A stretch of DNA of 32,309 nt from Actinomycetes bacterium (GTDB lineage: Bacteria; Actinomycetota; Actinomycetes; Propionibacteriales; Propionibacteriaceae), in assembly GCA_023443125.1 (NCBI GenBank), contig JAEZVO010000066.1, positions 1 through 32,309 on the forward strand, written 5' to 3'. The notes below the pieces were generated by a model. That model was not told where the DNA came from, searched no databases, and saw only the letters and a list, made by a program, of their open reading frames with translations. The translations under genes and the position numbers were made by a program. This document shows, piece by piece, positions 15,886 to 24,589 of this stretch (position 1 is its first letter; the number at the start of each line of letters is the position of its first letter).

Positions 15886-17372
15886 CCAACGCGGTACTGA
15901 ATCTGGACGTACCGGGACCCACGATCTCCCGGCACCAACACGGCCACTTCGCGGAGCACCTGGGGCACTGCATCTACGGCGGGATCTTCGTCGGCGCCGA
16001 CTCGCCCATCCCGAACGATCGAGGCATCCGACTGGACGTGGTGCAGGCGCTGCGGGAGATCGGGATTCCCAACCTGCGCTGGCCCGGCGGCTGCTTCGCG
16101 GACGACTACCACTGGCGCGACGGCGTCGGCTCGGATCGGCCGACGGTGGTCAACTCCTTGTGGGGCGACGTGGTGGAGGACAACAGCTTCGGCACGCATG
16201 AGTTCATGCATCTGATCGAGCTGCTGGGCGCCGAGCCCTACATCAGCGGCAACGTCGGCTCGGGCACGGTGCAGGAGATGAGCCAGTGGGTCGAGTACCT
16301 CACCAGGGGCGACGACTCGCCGATGGCCAGGCTGCGGCGCGAGCACGGCCGCGACGAGCCGTGGCGTGTGCGCTTCTGGGGCATCGGCAACGAGTCCTGG
16401 GGCTGTGGGGGCGAGATGCGTCCCGAGTATTACGCAGACTTGGTACGGCGATACGGGCTGTACTGCCGCGATCACGGCGAGAACCGCCTGTACCGGATCG
16501 CGTGCGGTGCAAACGTTGATGACTATCGCTGGACGCAGACGCTCATGTCGAATATTGGCGACGTTGGCTGTGGGTGCCACCCGCGTAACCACTTCCAAGG
16601 ATTGAGCCTCCACCACTACACCTTCGGCAAGTCATGGGAAGAAAAGGGGTCTGCAACGGTATTCGATGATGCCGACTACTGGTTCACAATGTCGAATGCA
16701 TTCCGCATGGATGAACTGATCACACGTCATTCAACGATCATGGATGTATACGACCCGTCGAAGCGTGTGGGCTTGGTCGTGGATGAGTGGGGTACGTGGT
16801 GGGAGCCTGAGCCGGGCACTAACCCAGGTTTCCTGGTCCAACGCCAGACGCTGCGCGACGCCCTGGTGGCAGGCCTCACCCTCGACATCTTCCATCAGCA
16901 TGCAGAACGCGTTGCCATGGCCAACCTCGCGCAGACGGTCAATGTACTCCAATCGGTGTTGGTGACGTGCGGTGACGAGCTGATCCGTACTCCAACTTGG
17001 CATGTCTTCCGGCTCGCGCGAGGGCACATGGGCGGACTGTTGCTTCCGCTCCATTGGCTTGACAAGGGGGAGACTCGCCATGTTGCAACCGATCGCCCGG
17101 AGCTTCCGATGGTGTATGGAGCCGCATCCAGAAAGGGGGATCGTGTTACCGCATCGTTCACGAACCTCGACCTCGAGCCTCGCAAGCTCTGCGTGGATCT
17201 CAGGGGTGGACAAGTCGTCGAGGCCGTCGGAGAGGTACTGACGGCCGATCGGCTTCAGGACGAGATCGTGACCGTCGCACCTTCTGAACAGGTACGGGTT
17301 CAGGGCTCCCAGCTGGTCATCGACATGCCGGCGGCATCCTATCTCGTGGCCACGCTGCAATTGGATTCCTGA
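15882..17372 (+). CDS. Second GH51 alpha-L-arabinofuranosidase
   Basis: Cytoplasmic GH51 enzyme (496 residues), a distant paralogue of the 4877-6379 gene. Landmarks are HFAEHLGHCIYGGIFVG (22-38), RWPGGCFADDYHWRDG (66-81), the acid/base Glu171 in IGNESWG, SLHHYTF, and the nucleophile Glu302 in VVDEWGTWW. The ATG at 15882 overlaps the GH127-GH27 stop as ATGA, so the pair is translationally coupled and probably acts on the same oligosaccharides. Base composition changes inside the gene. Sampled lines before ~16440 are 62-77 percent GC; those after ~16560 are 47-58 percent, starting near residue 206-212 and continuing to the end. The protein reads as a normal GH51 across this point, so any exchange kept the frame. 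Confidence 0.92.
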   Translation: MTNAVLNLDVPGPTISRHQHGHFAEHLGHCIYGGIFVGADSPIPNDRGIRLDVVQALREIGIPNLRWPGGCFADDYHWRDGVGSDRPTVVNSLWGDVVEDNSFGTHEFMHLIELLGAEPYISGNVGSGTVQEMSQWVEYLTRGDDSPMARLRREHGRDEPWRVRFWGIGNESWGCGGEMRPEYYADLVRRYGLYCRDHGENRLYRIACGANVDDYRWTQTLMSNIGDVGCGCHPRNHFQGLSLHHYTFGKSWEEKGSATVFDDADYWFTMSNAFRMDELITRHSTIMDVYDPSKRVGLVVDEWGTWWEPEPGTNPGFLVQRQTLRDALVAGLTLDIFHQHAERVAMANLAQTVNVLQSVLVTCGDELIRTPTWHVFRLARGHMGGLLLPLHWLDKGETRHVATDRPELPMVYGAASRKGDRVTASFTNLDLEPRKLCVDLRGGQVVEAVGEVLTADRLQDEIVTVAPSEQVRVQGSQLVIDMPAASYLVATLQLDS

Positions 17373-17599
17373 CCTGGAACAACAAAAGAGGAATTTGATT
17401 TACCAGTGTGGCACCGATCACATACTGCGGGATTAGACAAGTGACGAACGGTGGCATAGCACTGCCAACGAGTTTCTTGGGCCGCTCCGGGCCGGGCCGC
17501 AGCAGGTACGCGGGGTAGTCGCGAAGCCTCATCCCGTGTTCTTACACTGGGCTGCCTGCGTGGTGTCCCACTGTCAAGGAACCGTGAAATCGGGTTTGT
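17373..17599. other. Gene-poor stretch after the second GH51
   Basis: About 230 bases without a supportable gene. A minus-strand open frame over 17317-17532 has no recognisable domain and overlaps the GH51 end. No hairpin typical of a terminator was seen here. Confidence 0.4.
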
Positions 17600-17765
17600 G
17601 TCTTAGAAGGCCCTCCGGGCTCGGAGCTGCTGCTGGGCATGATCCCGGTTCCAGCCAGTAACTGCAACCACCTGTCCCTGGAGCAGGCCCTTGTTTGTCT
17701 TTCTTCGCTGCTGTCTCGTACGCGGCAGCGTACTTCTTGGTCGCCTCAAAACGAGCCTGCAACGA
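17600..17765 (-). pseudogene. Transposase/integrase N-terminal remnant
   Basis: Two minus-strand frames together recreate the start of an integrase-core transposase: RFEATKKYAAAYETAAKKDK in one frame, then QVVAVTGWNRDHAQQQLRAR in another. The combination KYAxAY...KKDK...VVAVTGWxRDxAxxxL is familiar from actinobacterial IS transposases. A frameshift separates the halves and a stop follows at about 17603-17605, with no catalytic domain after it. It lies directly upstream of the araDA promoter, where other arabinose operons often have araB. Confidence 0.5.
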
Positions 17766-17879
17766 TAATCCATCATGATCGATGCCCCATGATCGCCGCC
17801 ACTCAAGCCATTTCGCGGGAAAAACCTGTGAGAAACGGCCCCTAACATCCGGGGACTATATGTGAGTCTCAGCACCCTC

Positions 17880-17908
17880 TTGACGCTCCTCCGGGCTGGC
17901 ATTACTCT
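17880..17908 (+). promoter_or_regulatory. Promoter of araDA
   Basis: TTGACG (17880-17885), 17-nt spacer, TACTCT (17903-17908). It is followed 3 nt later by the palindromic operator, about 50 nt before araD. Confidence 0.6.
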
Positions 17909-17911
17909 AGT

Positions 17912-17925
17912 TGTGACCGGTCACA
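17912..17925. promoter_or_regulatory. Perfect 14-bp palindromic operator of araDA
   Basis: TGTGACCGGTCACA is perfectly self-complementary and covers the expected transcription start, so a bound protein would repress. Its core (ACCGGT) differs from the CG-centred operator at 6409-6420, suggesting a different LacI- or GntR-type regulator encoded outside the window (inference). Confidence 0.7.
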
Positions 17926-17958
17926 CTAATGGTCCACCGTTAAGGGATGGAGAGATCA

Positions 17959-18675
17959 ATGCTGAAACTCGATAGTTTTCCTCGTGACTTGCAAGATCAG
18001 ATTGGCTCTGTCCGGGAGACAGTGTCGAGATTGCACGCTGAGTTGCCTCGATGGGAGCTCGTCGTGTGGACCGCGGGGAATGTGTCCCAGCGTGTCCGTT
18101 GCGCGGACGTAATCGGCGAGGATCTGCTGGTGATCAAGCCGTCGGGAGTGTCGTACGACGAACTTGCCCCTGCAAAGATGGTGGTGTGCACGCTTGACGG
18201 TAAGAAGATCGACGACGGAACGGCAGACGGGCTGAAGCCATCGAGTGACACAGCCGCCCACGCATACGTGTATGCGCACATGGAGGATGTGGGAGGCGTG
18301 GTTCACACACATTCCACATATGCGACGGCGTGGGCCGCGCGCGGTGAAGCCATTCCTTGCGTGCTCACGATGATGGGCGACGAATTTGGCGGCGATATTC
18401 CCGTCGGCCCGTTTGCGCTCATCGGGGATGATTCCATTGGTCGGGGCATCGTCGAAACGTTGCAGGGGTCCCGCAGCCGCGCTGTGCTCATGCAAAACCA
18501 CGGGCCGTTCACTATTGGCACGGATGCGAGAGATGCGGTCAAAGCAGCCGTGATGTGTGAAGAGGTCGCTCGAACAGTACACATTGCACGACAGCTCGGT
18601 GACCCAATTCCTATTCAGCAAGACCTCATTGATTCACTATTCGATCGATACCAGAATGTGTACGGGCAGCAGTAA
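17959..18675 (+). CDS. araD: L-ribulose-5-phosphate 4-epimerase
   Basis: Class II aldolase-fold, zinc-dependent enzyme converting L-ribulose 5-phosphate to D-xylulose 5-phosphate, the last step of bacterial arabinose catabolism. Visible motifs are GNVSQR, KPSGVSYDEL, SSDTAAHAYVYAHM (catalytic acid region), the zinc-binding HTH of VVHTHSTYAT, the third zinc histidine in QNHGPFTIG, and the C-terminal YGQ typical of AraD. I choose the ATG at 17959 because GGAGAG lies 4 nt upstream. The ATG at 17947 (4 codons more) has AAGGG directly abutting it and is less likely. Length (238 residues) is normal. It lies 13 nt upstream of araA in the same operon. Confidence 0.92.
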   Translation: MLKLDSFPRDLQDQIGSVRETVSRLHAELPRWELVVWTAGNVSQRVRCADVIGEDLLVIKPSGVSYDELAPAKMVVCTLDGKKIDDGTADGLKPSSDTAAHAYVYAHMEDVGGVVHTHSTYATAWAARGEAIPCVLTMMGDEFGGDIPVGPFALIGDDSIGRGIVETLQGSRSRAVLMQNHGPFTIGTDARDAVKAAVMCEEVARTVHIARQLGDPIPIQQDLIDSLFDRYQNVYGQQ

Positions 18676-18688
18676 GGAGAGCTTGACA

Positions 18689-20200
18689 ATGCAGTCGCCT
18701 TTTGAAGGTAAGAAGATTCTGTTCTTCACCGGTTCGCAGGATCTTTATGGGCCGGACGTGCTCGCACAAGTCGAGGAGCAGTCAAAGCAGGTAGTCGCGG
18801 ACCTGACCGCCTCATCCGAAATCCCAGTCGACATCGTGTGGCAGCCAATTTTGAAGGAGCGCGACTCCATCAGGCAAGCTATGCAAGCCGTGAATGCGGA
18901 CGAGACGGTCGCTGGGGTTATCGTCTGGATGCACACATTTAGCCCTGCCAAAATGTGGATTGGTGGGCTCGACGCGCTGGCGAAGCCCATGTTGCACCTG
19001 CACACGCAAGCCAACGTTGAGCTGCCCTGGGCAACCATCGACATGGACTTCATGAACCTCAACCAAGCTGCGCATGGTGACCGCGAATTCGGTTACATCG
19101 CCAGCCGTTTGGGTAAGAATCGCAAGATCGTCGTCGGCCACGCTAGCCACACCGACGTGCAGCATAAGGTCGCGGTCTGGTCGCGCGCTGCCGTTGGAAA
19201 GCTCGAGTTGCAGTCTATGCGTCTGGTTCGCTTCGGCGACAACATGCGCAATGTTGCCGTCACAGAAGGTGACAAGACCGAGGTCGAACACAAACTTGGC
19301 GTGAGCGTGAACACGTGGGGTGTGAACGACCTGGTAGCAGCAGTCGAGGCCGTCGACGAGACGGCCGTTGACGCTCTGGTCGCGCAATACGAAGAGGAAT
19401 ACGACGTAGTTCCGGAGCTTCGCCAAGGCGGCTCGCGTCATGAGTCATTGCGCTATGGCGCCCGCCAAGAGATCGCGCTCCGTTCCTTCCTGGAAGAGGC
19501 GCAAGCTCAGGCCTTTACGACAACCTTCGAAGATCTCGGGGGCCTGAAGCAACTCCCCGGCCTCGCAGTGCAGCGCCTGATGGCGGATGGATATGGGTTC
19601 GGTGCGGAGGGCGACTGGAAGACCGCCATCCTCATCCGCCTGGCAAAGGTCATGGGCCACGGCCTCCCTGGTGGCGCGTCGCTGATGGAGGACTACACCT
19701 ACGAGCTCACCCCAGGCAAGGAACGCATCCTGGGCGCTCACATGCTGGAGGTGTGCCCGTCGCTTACTACGGCCAAGCCAACCCTAGAGATCCATCCTCT
19801 GGGAATTGGTGATCGCGAAGACCCGGTGCGTCTGGTTTTCAACACTGATCCAGGCGAAGCGCTCGTGGTTGCGATGTCTGACATGCGGGACCGGCTCCGG
19901 CTCACCGCCAACGTAGTCGATGTGGTTGAACCCGACGCTCCGCTGCCGAAACTCCCCGTGGCGCGAGCAGTCTGGGCGCCTCGACCGGACCTCGCTACTT
20001 CAGCGGAGTGCTGGATTACTGCAGGCGCCGCGCATCACACAGTGATGACCACGGCTCTGGGCATCGAATTCTTTGAGGATTTCGCCGACATGGTGGACCT
20101 AGAACTCGCCGTTATCGACGAGCACACCACCACCCGAGCCTTCGCATCGGAGCTGCGCCTGAACGCCGTCGTGCACAAGTTCAGCGAAGGTTTGCGATAA
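18689..20200 (+). CDS. araA: L-arabinose isomerase
   Basis: Converts L-arabinose to L-ribulose (manganese-dependent), the entry step of the pathway. The 503-residue product has the full family length. It starts KKILFFTGSQDLYG with the conserved GSQxLYG motif, then WMHTFSPAKMWIGGL, a metal-site Glu in GFGAEGDWKTA, another in LMEDYTYEL, and histidines in GAHMLEV and AGAAHHTVMTTALG. The start is ATG at 18689, with AAGGAGA about 9 nt upstream lying just after the araD stop. It is the last gene before the shared hairpin with fadD. GC is lower than in the 6.5-16.4 kb glycosidase block and similar to araD. The kinase gene araB is not in the window. Confidence 0.96.
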   Translation: MQSPFEGKKILFFTGSQDLYGPDVLAQVEEQSKQVVADLTASSEIPVDIVWQPILKERDSIRQAMQAVNADETVAGVIVWMHTFSPAKMWIGGLDALAKPMLHLHTQANVELPWATIDMDFMNLNQAAHGDREFGYIASRLGKNRKIVVGHASHTDVQHKVAVWSRAAVGKLELQSMRLVRFGDNMRNVAVTEGDKTEVEHKLGVSVNTWGVNDLVAAVEAVDETAVDALVAQYEEEYDVVPELRQGGSRHESLRYGARQEIALRSFLEEAQAQAFTTTFEDLGGLKQLPGLAVQRLMADGYGFGAEGDWKTAILIRLAKVMGHGLPGGASLMEDYTYELTPGKERILGAHMLEVCPSLTTAKPTLEIHPLGIGDREDPVRLVFNTDPGEALVVAMSDMRDRLRLTANVVDVVEPDAPLPKLPVARAVWAPRPDLATSAECWITAGAAHHTVMTTALGIEFFEDFADMVDLELAVIDEHTTTRAFASELRLNAVVHKFSEGLR

Positions 20201-20215
20201 GGAGTCCGTGGGGCG

Positions 20216-20289
20216 CTGACTAGGCTAGGGGCTGCGCACCCACTCGTCGCCAAGCTGTACAGCCGCGACGAGGCCCCTGGCCTAGTCAG
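20216..20289. terminator. Large bidirectional hairpin between araA and the acyl-CoA ligase gene
   Basis: Outer arms 20216-20232 and 20273-20289 pair at 16 of 17 positions. The 40-nt loop contains a second stem (CTCGTCGC with GCGACGAG). It sits between convergent genes and reaches into the ligase stop codon (20286-20288), consistent with a two-way terminator. Confidence 0.7.
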
Positions 20290-21962
20290 AGCAGCTCGTC
20301 CTGCACTTTCTTGCGCAGCACCTTGCCCAGCATGGAGCGGGGGAGCTCGTCGACGACTCGCATGTCGCGCGGCACCTTGTAGGCCGCCAGCGACTGCTTG
20401 CAGAACTGCCGCAACTCCTCCAGCGACGGTGCCTTCATCCCGTCGGCGACGCAGATCACCGCCACGACGTCCTCGCCGCCGCCAGAGTTCTTGCGCCCGA
20501 CGACCGCCGCGTCGGTGATGGCGTCGTGGGTGCGCAGTACCCGCTCAACCTCGCTGGGGGAGACGTTGAACCCGCCGGTGATGATGAGTTCCTTCACTCG
20601 GTCCACGATGGTGGTGAACAGGTCTTCATCTTGGACGACGACGTCGCCGGTGCGCAGCCATCCGCCCGGCAGCAGCATCTTGGCGGACTCCTCCGGGTTC
20701 TCCCAGTAGCCCTGGAACACCTGCGGGCCGCGAATGAGCAGCTCACCGGGCTCGCCGATGGCAACCTCCTCGTCCAAATGATCTGGGTGCACCACCTTCA
20801 TCTCAGTGGAGGGGAACGGGATACCGATGGTGCCGGTGCGCCGGGTGGGGGCGAACGGATTGCCGAGTGCCACGGGCGATGATTCGGTGAGCCCGTAGCC
20901 TTCGACGAGCAGCCCACCGGAGACGGATTCCCAGTCGGCGACGATCTCGTCGGTGAGAGCCATCGCGCCCGAGATGCAGAACTTCGCCGACGAGATGTCG
21001 ACGCCGCGCTCCCGCGCCGTCGCTGCCGTCTTCTGGTAGATCGGCGGCACAGCGCAGTACACCGTCGCCGGCGACTTCTTCCACGCCTTCAGCACCATGT
21101 CGATGTCGAACTTGGGGAACAGCACAAGGCGCATCTGCTTGAGAATGCCAAACGTGAGGTACAGCGTCATACCGAACGCGTGGAACATGGGCAGCAGCGC
21201 GTAGCTCGTCTCGCGCCCAACCTGCGCGTCGTGCATCCACGCCGCCCCCTGCAAGGCATTGCAGTACAGGTTCCGGTGAGTGAGCATTGCGCCCTTCGGC
21301 GTGCCCGTGGTGCCCGACGTGTACTGGATCACCGCGAGGTCGTCGAGCTCGGGGCGGTCATGCTCGGGGTTGATCGGAGGCGCGGAAAGGAGATCTCTCC
21401 AGGCCAGTGCTCCTGGAGCCTTCTTGTGCAGCGACGCGCGGGCAGCGCGCAATTTGCGCAGCGGCAGATGCAGCGCCATGCGCATTGGCTTGGGCATCTC
21501 GTCGAGCAGATTCACGGCGATGATTCGACGAACACCCAAGTCACGCGGCAGATCATCTACCTTTTCGACGGCGACATCCCAGGCGATGATGACCTCCGCT
21601 CGGTGGTCTTCGAACATATGCCGCAGCTCGCGTGCGGTGTACAGCGGATTGTGTTCGACGACGACCCCACCCACGCGCAGCACGGCGTAGAACGCCACGA
21701 CGTGCTGTGGGCAGTTGGGCAGCACAAGGCCGACGCGGTCGCCGGGCTTCACGCCGAGCCGTCGCAGGCCCTCCGCGGCGCGGGCGATTTCATCACCCAG
21801 TTGCGCGTACGTCGTCTCATGGCTGAAGAACTCCATCGCGACGGCGTCGCCCGCCTGTCGCACCGATTCCTCACACATTTCGACAAGCGAGGTGCGGGGC
21901 ATCTCGATCTCGGCCGGCACCCCGGCCTGGTAGTGCTGAACCCAAGGATGCACATTGCTCAT
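20286..21962 (-). CDS. fadD: Long-chain fatty-acid--CoA ligase
   Basis: ATP-dependent activation of fatty acids to acyl-CoA; 558 residues, normal for FadD. The adenylate-forming (AMP-binding) signature YTSGTTGTPKG is at 214-224. VEGYGLTESSP is the A5-type motif, GWLRTGDVVVQDEDLFTTIVDR and KELIITGGFNVSPSEVE mark the hinge. The C-terminal catalytic lysine is Lys547 in SMLGKVLRKK. The start MSNVHPWVQHY is typical for actinobacterial FadD; the ribosome site is weak. It is unlinked in function to the arabinose genes and probably marks the return to core chromosome. Chain-length preference cannot be read. Confidence 0.92.
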   Translation of the reverse strand: MSNVHPWVQHYQAGVPAEIEMPRTSLVEMCEESVRQAGDAVAMEFFSHETTYAQLGDEIARAAEGLRRLGVKPGDRVGLVLPNCPQHVVAFYAVLRVGGVVVEHNPLYTARELRHMFEDHRAEVIIAWDVAVEKVDDLPRDLGVRRIIAVNLLDEMPKPMRMALHLPLRKLRAARASLHKKAPGALAWRDLLSAPPINPEHDRPELDDLAVIQYTSGTTGTPKGAMLTHRNLYCNALQGAAWMHDAQVGRETSYALLPMFHAFGMTLYLTFGILKQMRLVLFPKFDIDMVLKAWKKSPATVYCAVPPIYQKTAATARERGVDISSAKFCISGAMALTDEIVADWESVSGGLLVEGYGLTESSPVALGNPFAPTRRTGTIGIPFPSTEMKVVHPDHLDEEVAIGEPGELLIRGPQVFQGYWENPEESAKMLLPGGWLRTGDVVVQDEDLFTTIVDRVKELIITGGFNVSPSEVERVLRTHDAITDAAVVGRKNSGGGEDVVAVICVADGMKAPSLEELRQFCKQSLAAYKVPRDMRVVDELPRSMLGKVLRKKVQDELL

Positions 21963-22052
21963 GCGCCCCAGAATATCGCCCCGTTAGGGGCTCCGTGTTG
22001 TCGGCCGTTGACAAACGGCTGCACGGGGTTTCCTGTCGGAGCCCGTGCAGAT

Positions 22053-22092
22053 GTGAGGCCTCGCCCGACGGTGATGTCAGGCGAGGCCTCAC
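22053..22092 (-). terminator. Hairpin after the phytase-esterase-like gene
   Basis: A perfect 13-bp stem (22053-22065 with 22080-22092) and 14-nt loop start 12 nt past the minus-strand stop. A second 9-bp stem (CTGCACGGG 22019-22027 with 22042-22050) lies just beyond it, giving tandem hairpins. Confidence 0.65.
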
Positions 22093-22104
22093 GTTGTGGT
22101 GGCG

Positions 22105-24477
22105 TCAGCGACCAGTCTTTGGCAGGCCAGGCGTCGGCTTGGTGCCGTCGTCGGTGCTGTTGTCGTCGCTGTCGCCAGAGCCCTCACCTTGGTCGTCGCC
22201 GGTGTCCTCGCCTTCGCTGCCATCAGCGGGGGAGCACTGATCGGGGCGCTCCACGTCGCCGAAGATCTTGCCGAGGTTCAGGAACACGGTCTCGCCGTTG
22301 ATGTCATCAAGCCCGTCGTTGTCGGTGACGACGAACACATTGCCGGCTGCGTCGATCGTCATGCCCTCAAGCTTCTCCTGCGTCCAGCCGTGCGTGGCTT
22401 GGAGATCGGGCAGCACGTCGTAGACGAGCTTCTTGCTCAGGGTGTCGCCTTCTTGCGCGTCCTTGGCGATCGTCACTTCGGTGATGTGCTTGATCTTGGC
22501 GTCGGGACCGGTGCCCTTGTCGCGTTCGATGAGACCGAGACGCACACCCTGCTCGTCGGAGGAGACGAAGGTGATCTCAGAGAGGCCCAGCCAGTCTCCC
22601 TTCACATCGGTGTTCTCCAGCTCGTACATGAAGGTGCGGAACTCGCCAGATGCGATGTCGTATTCCAGGATGCGGGTGGGCTTCGACTTATCCTTGTCGC
22701 GCTGGAGCGCCACGTAGAGCTTCTTACCTTCCGGATCGCCCGTGATGCCCTCGATGCCCCACTTGCCGAGGTGCTCGTTCACCTCCGCGGGCAGCGGGAT
22801 GGTGTTGAGCACCGAACCGCTCGCATCGGTGTGGACGAGATGGTTGGCGGTAGCCTCCTCGCCATCCTTGCCGTTGCCTTCCACGCCGAGCCAGAAGCCC
22901 TTGCCGCACGGCTCAGCGTAGAGGCCCTCGACGTCGAATTCGGTGGGTCTGCCGTCCAGGCTTACATCGATGGCCGACGTGATCCGCGCCGGGGCGCCGG
23001 TGGCGTCCACGGTGAGGATGCGGTTCGGCAGGAGCGCGTTATCCGGGATGGTGTAGAGCTTCCCGGCCTCGTCGGAGGAAGCCAGGGCACCAAGTGCCAG
23101 CCACGGGATCGGCTTGCCGTCCACGTCGTCGGAGGTGATCTGCGGGTAGAGCGCCTTGCCGGAGCCCAATTCGTAGAGCGCGACGGTGGCGCGCAGCGGC
23201 GAGTCCGGCTCGTCGACCTCAGACGACACCGCCAACAGGTTGCGGCCGGGAATGGGCAGAATACCCTCGGGGCCATTGGTGGTGGGCAGCATCTGGAGGT
23301 ACTTCGGGTTCGCCGCGTCAGTCACGTCGTAGACGGCCACGAAGTTGGCGCGCTCGGAGCCGACGAAGGCGTAGCGCACACCATCGTAGGTAGCCACAGC
23401 CAAGCCCTCAGGCTCGGTGCCCTTCTTACTCGCGCGCTTGTCGAGCCAGTGGCCGTTACGGATGGCCTGGTGCTCGAAGGAGTTGCCGGCGTCCCACACG
23501 ACCTTGCCGGAGTCAGCCGCGAAGATCGTCCAGCCGCGGGTGCCGCCCTTCCAGTCACCCTCGTTCGCCGTGGCGACGTGCGTGTCGTCCACCCAGCCGA
23601 TGGAGTCGGGCTCGCGCGGGGCAGTGATGGAGCCGTCGAGCTTGATCTGGCCGTCCTTCTCGGTGTCGATACCCTCGACGGTGGCCTCGCCGGCGCTCCA
23701 CGACGAGAGCACCTGCTGCGTCGCGGCGTCAACGATGGCGACGGCGTTGTTCTCCTGCAGCGTCACGGCAACCTTCGAACCGTCGGGGGAGAACTTCACG
23801 TATTCCGGTTCCGGGTCAGTGGGCTCGGTGAGTCCATCCAGGCCCACGAGCGAAGTGGAGGTCTTGACCCAATCCGACGGTGCACCCTCCAGGCTGATGA
23901 ACGCCAGCTCGCCGGCGGGGGCCTGGGGCAGGTCGCCCTCCTCGCCCTCGCCACGATCACTCTTGGCTTCCTCGTCGCGCTCGTTCTCGATGGCGATGAC
24001 GGCGAGCTTGCCGTGCACATCGATCGAATCCGGCTGACCGCCGAGTTCAATCCGCTGCACCTCTTCAAACGTCTTGGCGTCCAGCACCGAGACGTGCCCC
24101 GTCGGGTTCTTGAAGCTCTCGCTGGAATCCACCACGACGAGGACGTAGCCCTCAATCGCGTACACGCTGGTGGGTTCGCCGCCGACGTCCAGCTTGCCCA
24201 GTGGCTTCGGCTTGCTCGGGTCGGTGATGTCGAGCTTGCCAACAGCCTTGCCGCCGGCGTCGGTGTAGAACAGGGTGTTGCCGTCGGGGGACACGGTACT
24301 GATCTCTGCGACGGCGGCCTCGCCGACTCCGCCTGCATTGAGGTAGGCGGGCGTGGTGGACACACGCTTAAACGATGTGGTGTCCTCAGCGCTCGCCAGC
24401 GGAGTGGCGGCGGTGCCCAGCAGCATGGCGGTGCAGGCGGTGGCTGCGGCGACGGCGCGCAGGCTCAATCGAGACAT
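22105..24477 (-). CDS. Secreted esterase-like/phytase-like beta-propeller protein ending in LPKTGR
   Basis: A 790-residue exported protein. The start is ATG at 24477 with GGAG about 6 nt upstream, giving a Sec signal peptide (MSRLSLRAVAAATACTAMLLGTAATPLASA). The N-terminal half repeats beta-propeller phrases (STVSPDGNTLFYTD, VKFSPDGSKVAVTLQENNAVAIVDAATQQV). The C-terminal half (GLYAEPCGKGFWLGVEGNG, GIEGITGDPEGKKLYVALQRD, KLEGMTIDAAGNVFVVTDNDG) matches the esterase-like activity of phytase domain. The last ~40 residues are an acidic Gly/Ser/Asp linker ending PGLPKTGR and stop: a sortase-type motif with no hydrophobic segment or basic tail after it. Substrate is unknown; release of phosphate from an organic ester is one possibility for the family. 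It is a single gene with its own hairpins downstream. Confidence 0.82.
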   Translation of the reverse strand: MSRLSLRAVAAATACTAMLLGTAATPLASAEDTTSFKRVSTTPAYLNAGGVGEAAVAEISTVSPDGNTLFYTDAGGKAVGKLDITDPSKPKPLGKLDVGGEPTSVYAIEGYVLVVVDSSESFKNPTGHVSVLDAKTFEEVQRIELGGQPDSIDVHGKLAVIAIENERDEEAKSDRGEGEEGDLPQAPAGELAFISLEGAPSDWVKTSTSLVGLDGLTEPTDPEPEYVKFSPDGSKVAVTLQENNAVAIVDAATQQVLSSWSAGEATVEGIDTEKDGQIKLDGSITAPREPDSIGWVDDTHVATANEGDWKGGTRGWTIFAADSGKVVWDAGNSFEHQAIRNGHWLDKRASKKGTEPEGLAVATYDGVRYAFVGSERANFVAVYDVTDAANPKYLQMLPTTNGPEGILPIPGRNLLAVSSEVDEPDSPLRATVALYELGSGKALYPQITSDDVDGKPIPWLALGALASSDEAGKLYTIPDNALLPNRILTVDATGAPARITSAIDVSLDGRPTEFDVEGLYAEPCGKGFWLGVEGNGKDGEEATANHLVHTDASGSVLNTIPLPAEVNEHLGKWGIEGITGDPEGKKLYVALQRDKDKSKPTRILEYDIASGEFRTFMYELENTDVKGDWLGLSEITFVSSDEQGVRLGLIERDKGTGPDAKIKHITEVTIAKDAQEGDTLSKKLVYDVLPDLQATHGWTQEKLEGMTIDAAGNVFVVTDNDGLDDINGETVFLNLGKIFGDVERPDQCSPADGSEGEDTGDDQGEGSGDSDDNSTDDGTKPTPGLPKTGR

Positions 24478-24589
24478 TCGAACTCCATCGGTAGTGACGT
24501 GAGGCGGGTTCCCCTCAGCACGCAATCCAACCGCACGCCGGTTACCGGTAAGTGAACTGGTGGTAAATCGCGGTGTCGGGGGCGCCACC

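Noticed and set aside
17317..17532. Minus-strand open frame overlapping the end of the second GH51 gene
   Set aside because: No recognisable family, and part of it is antisense to conserved coding sequence.
22096..24555. 819-codon open frame antisense to the phytase-esterase-like gene
   Set aside because: Shadow frame; the minus strand has a signal peptide, domain motifs and a ribosome site, the plus strand has none.
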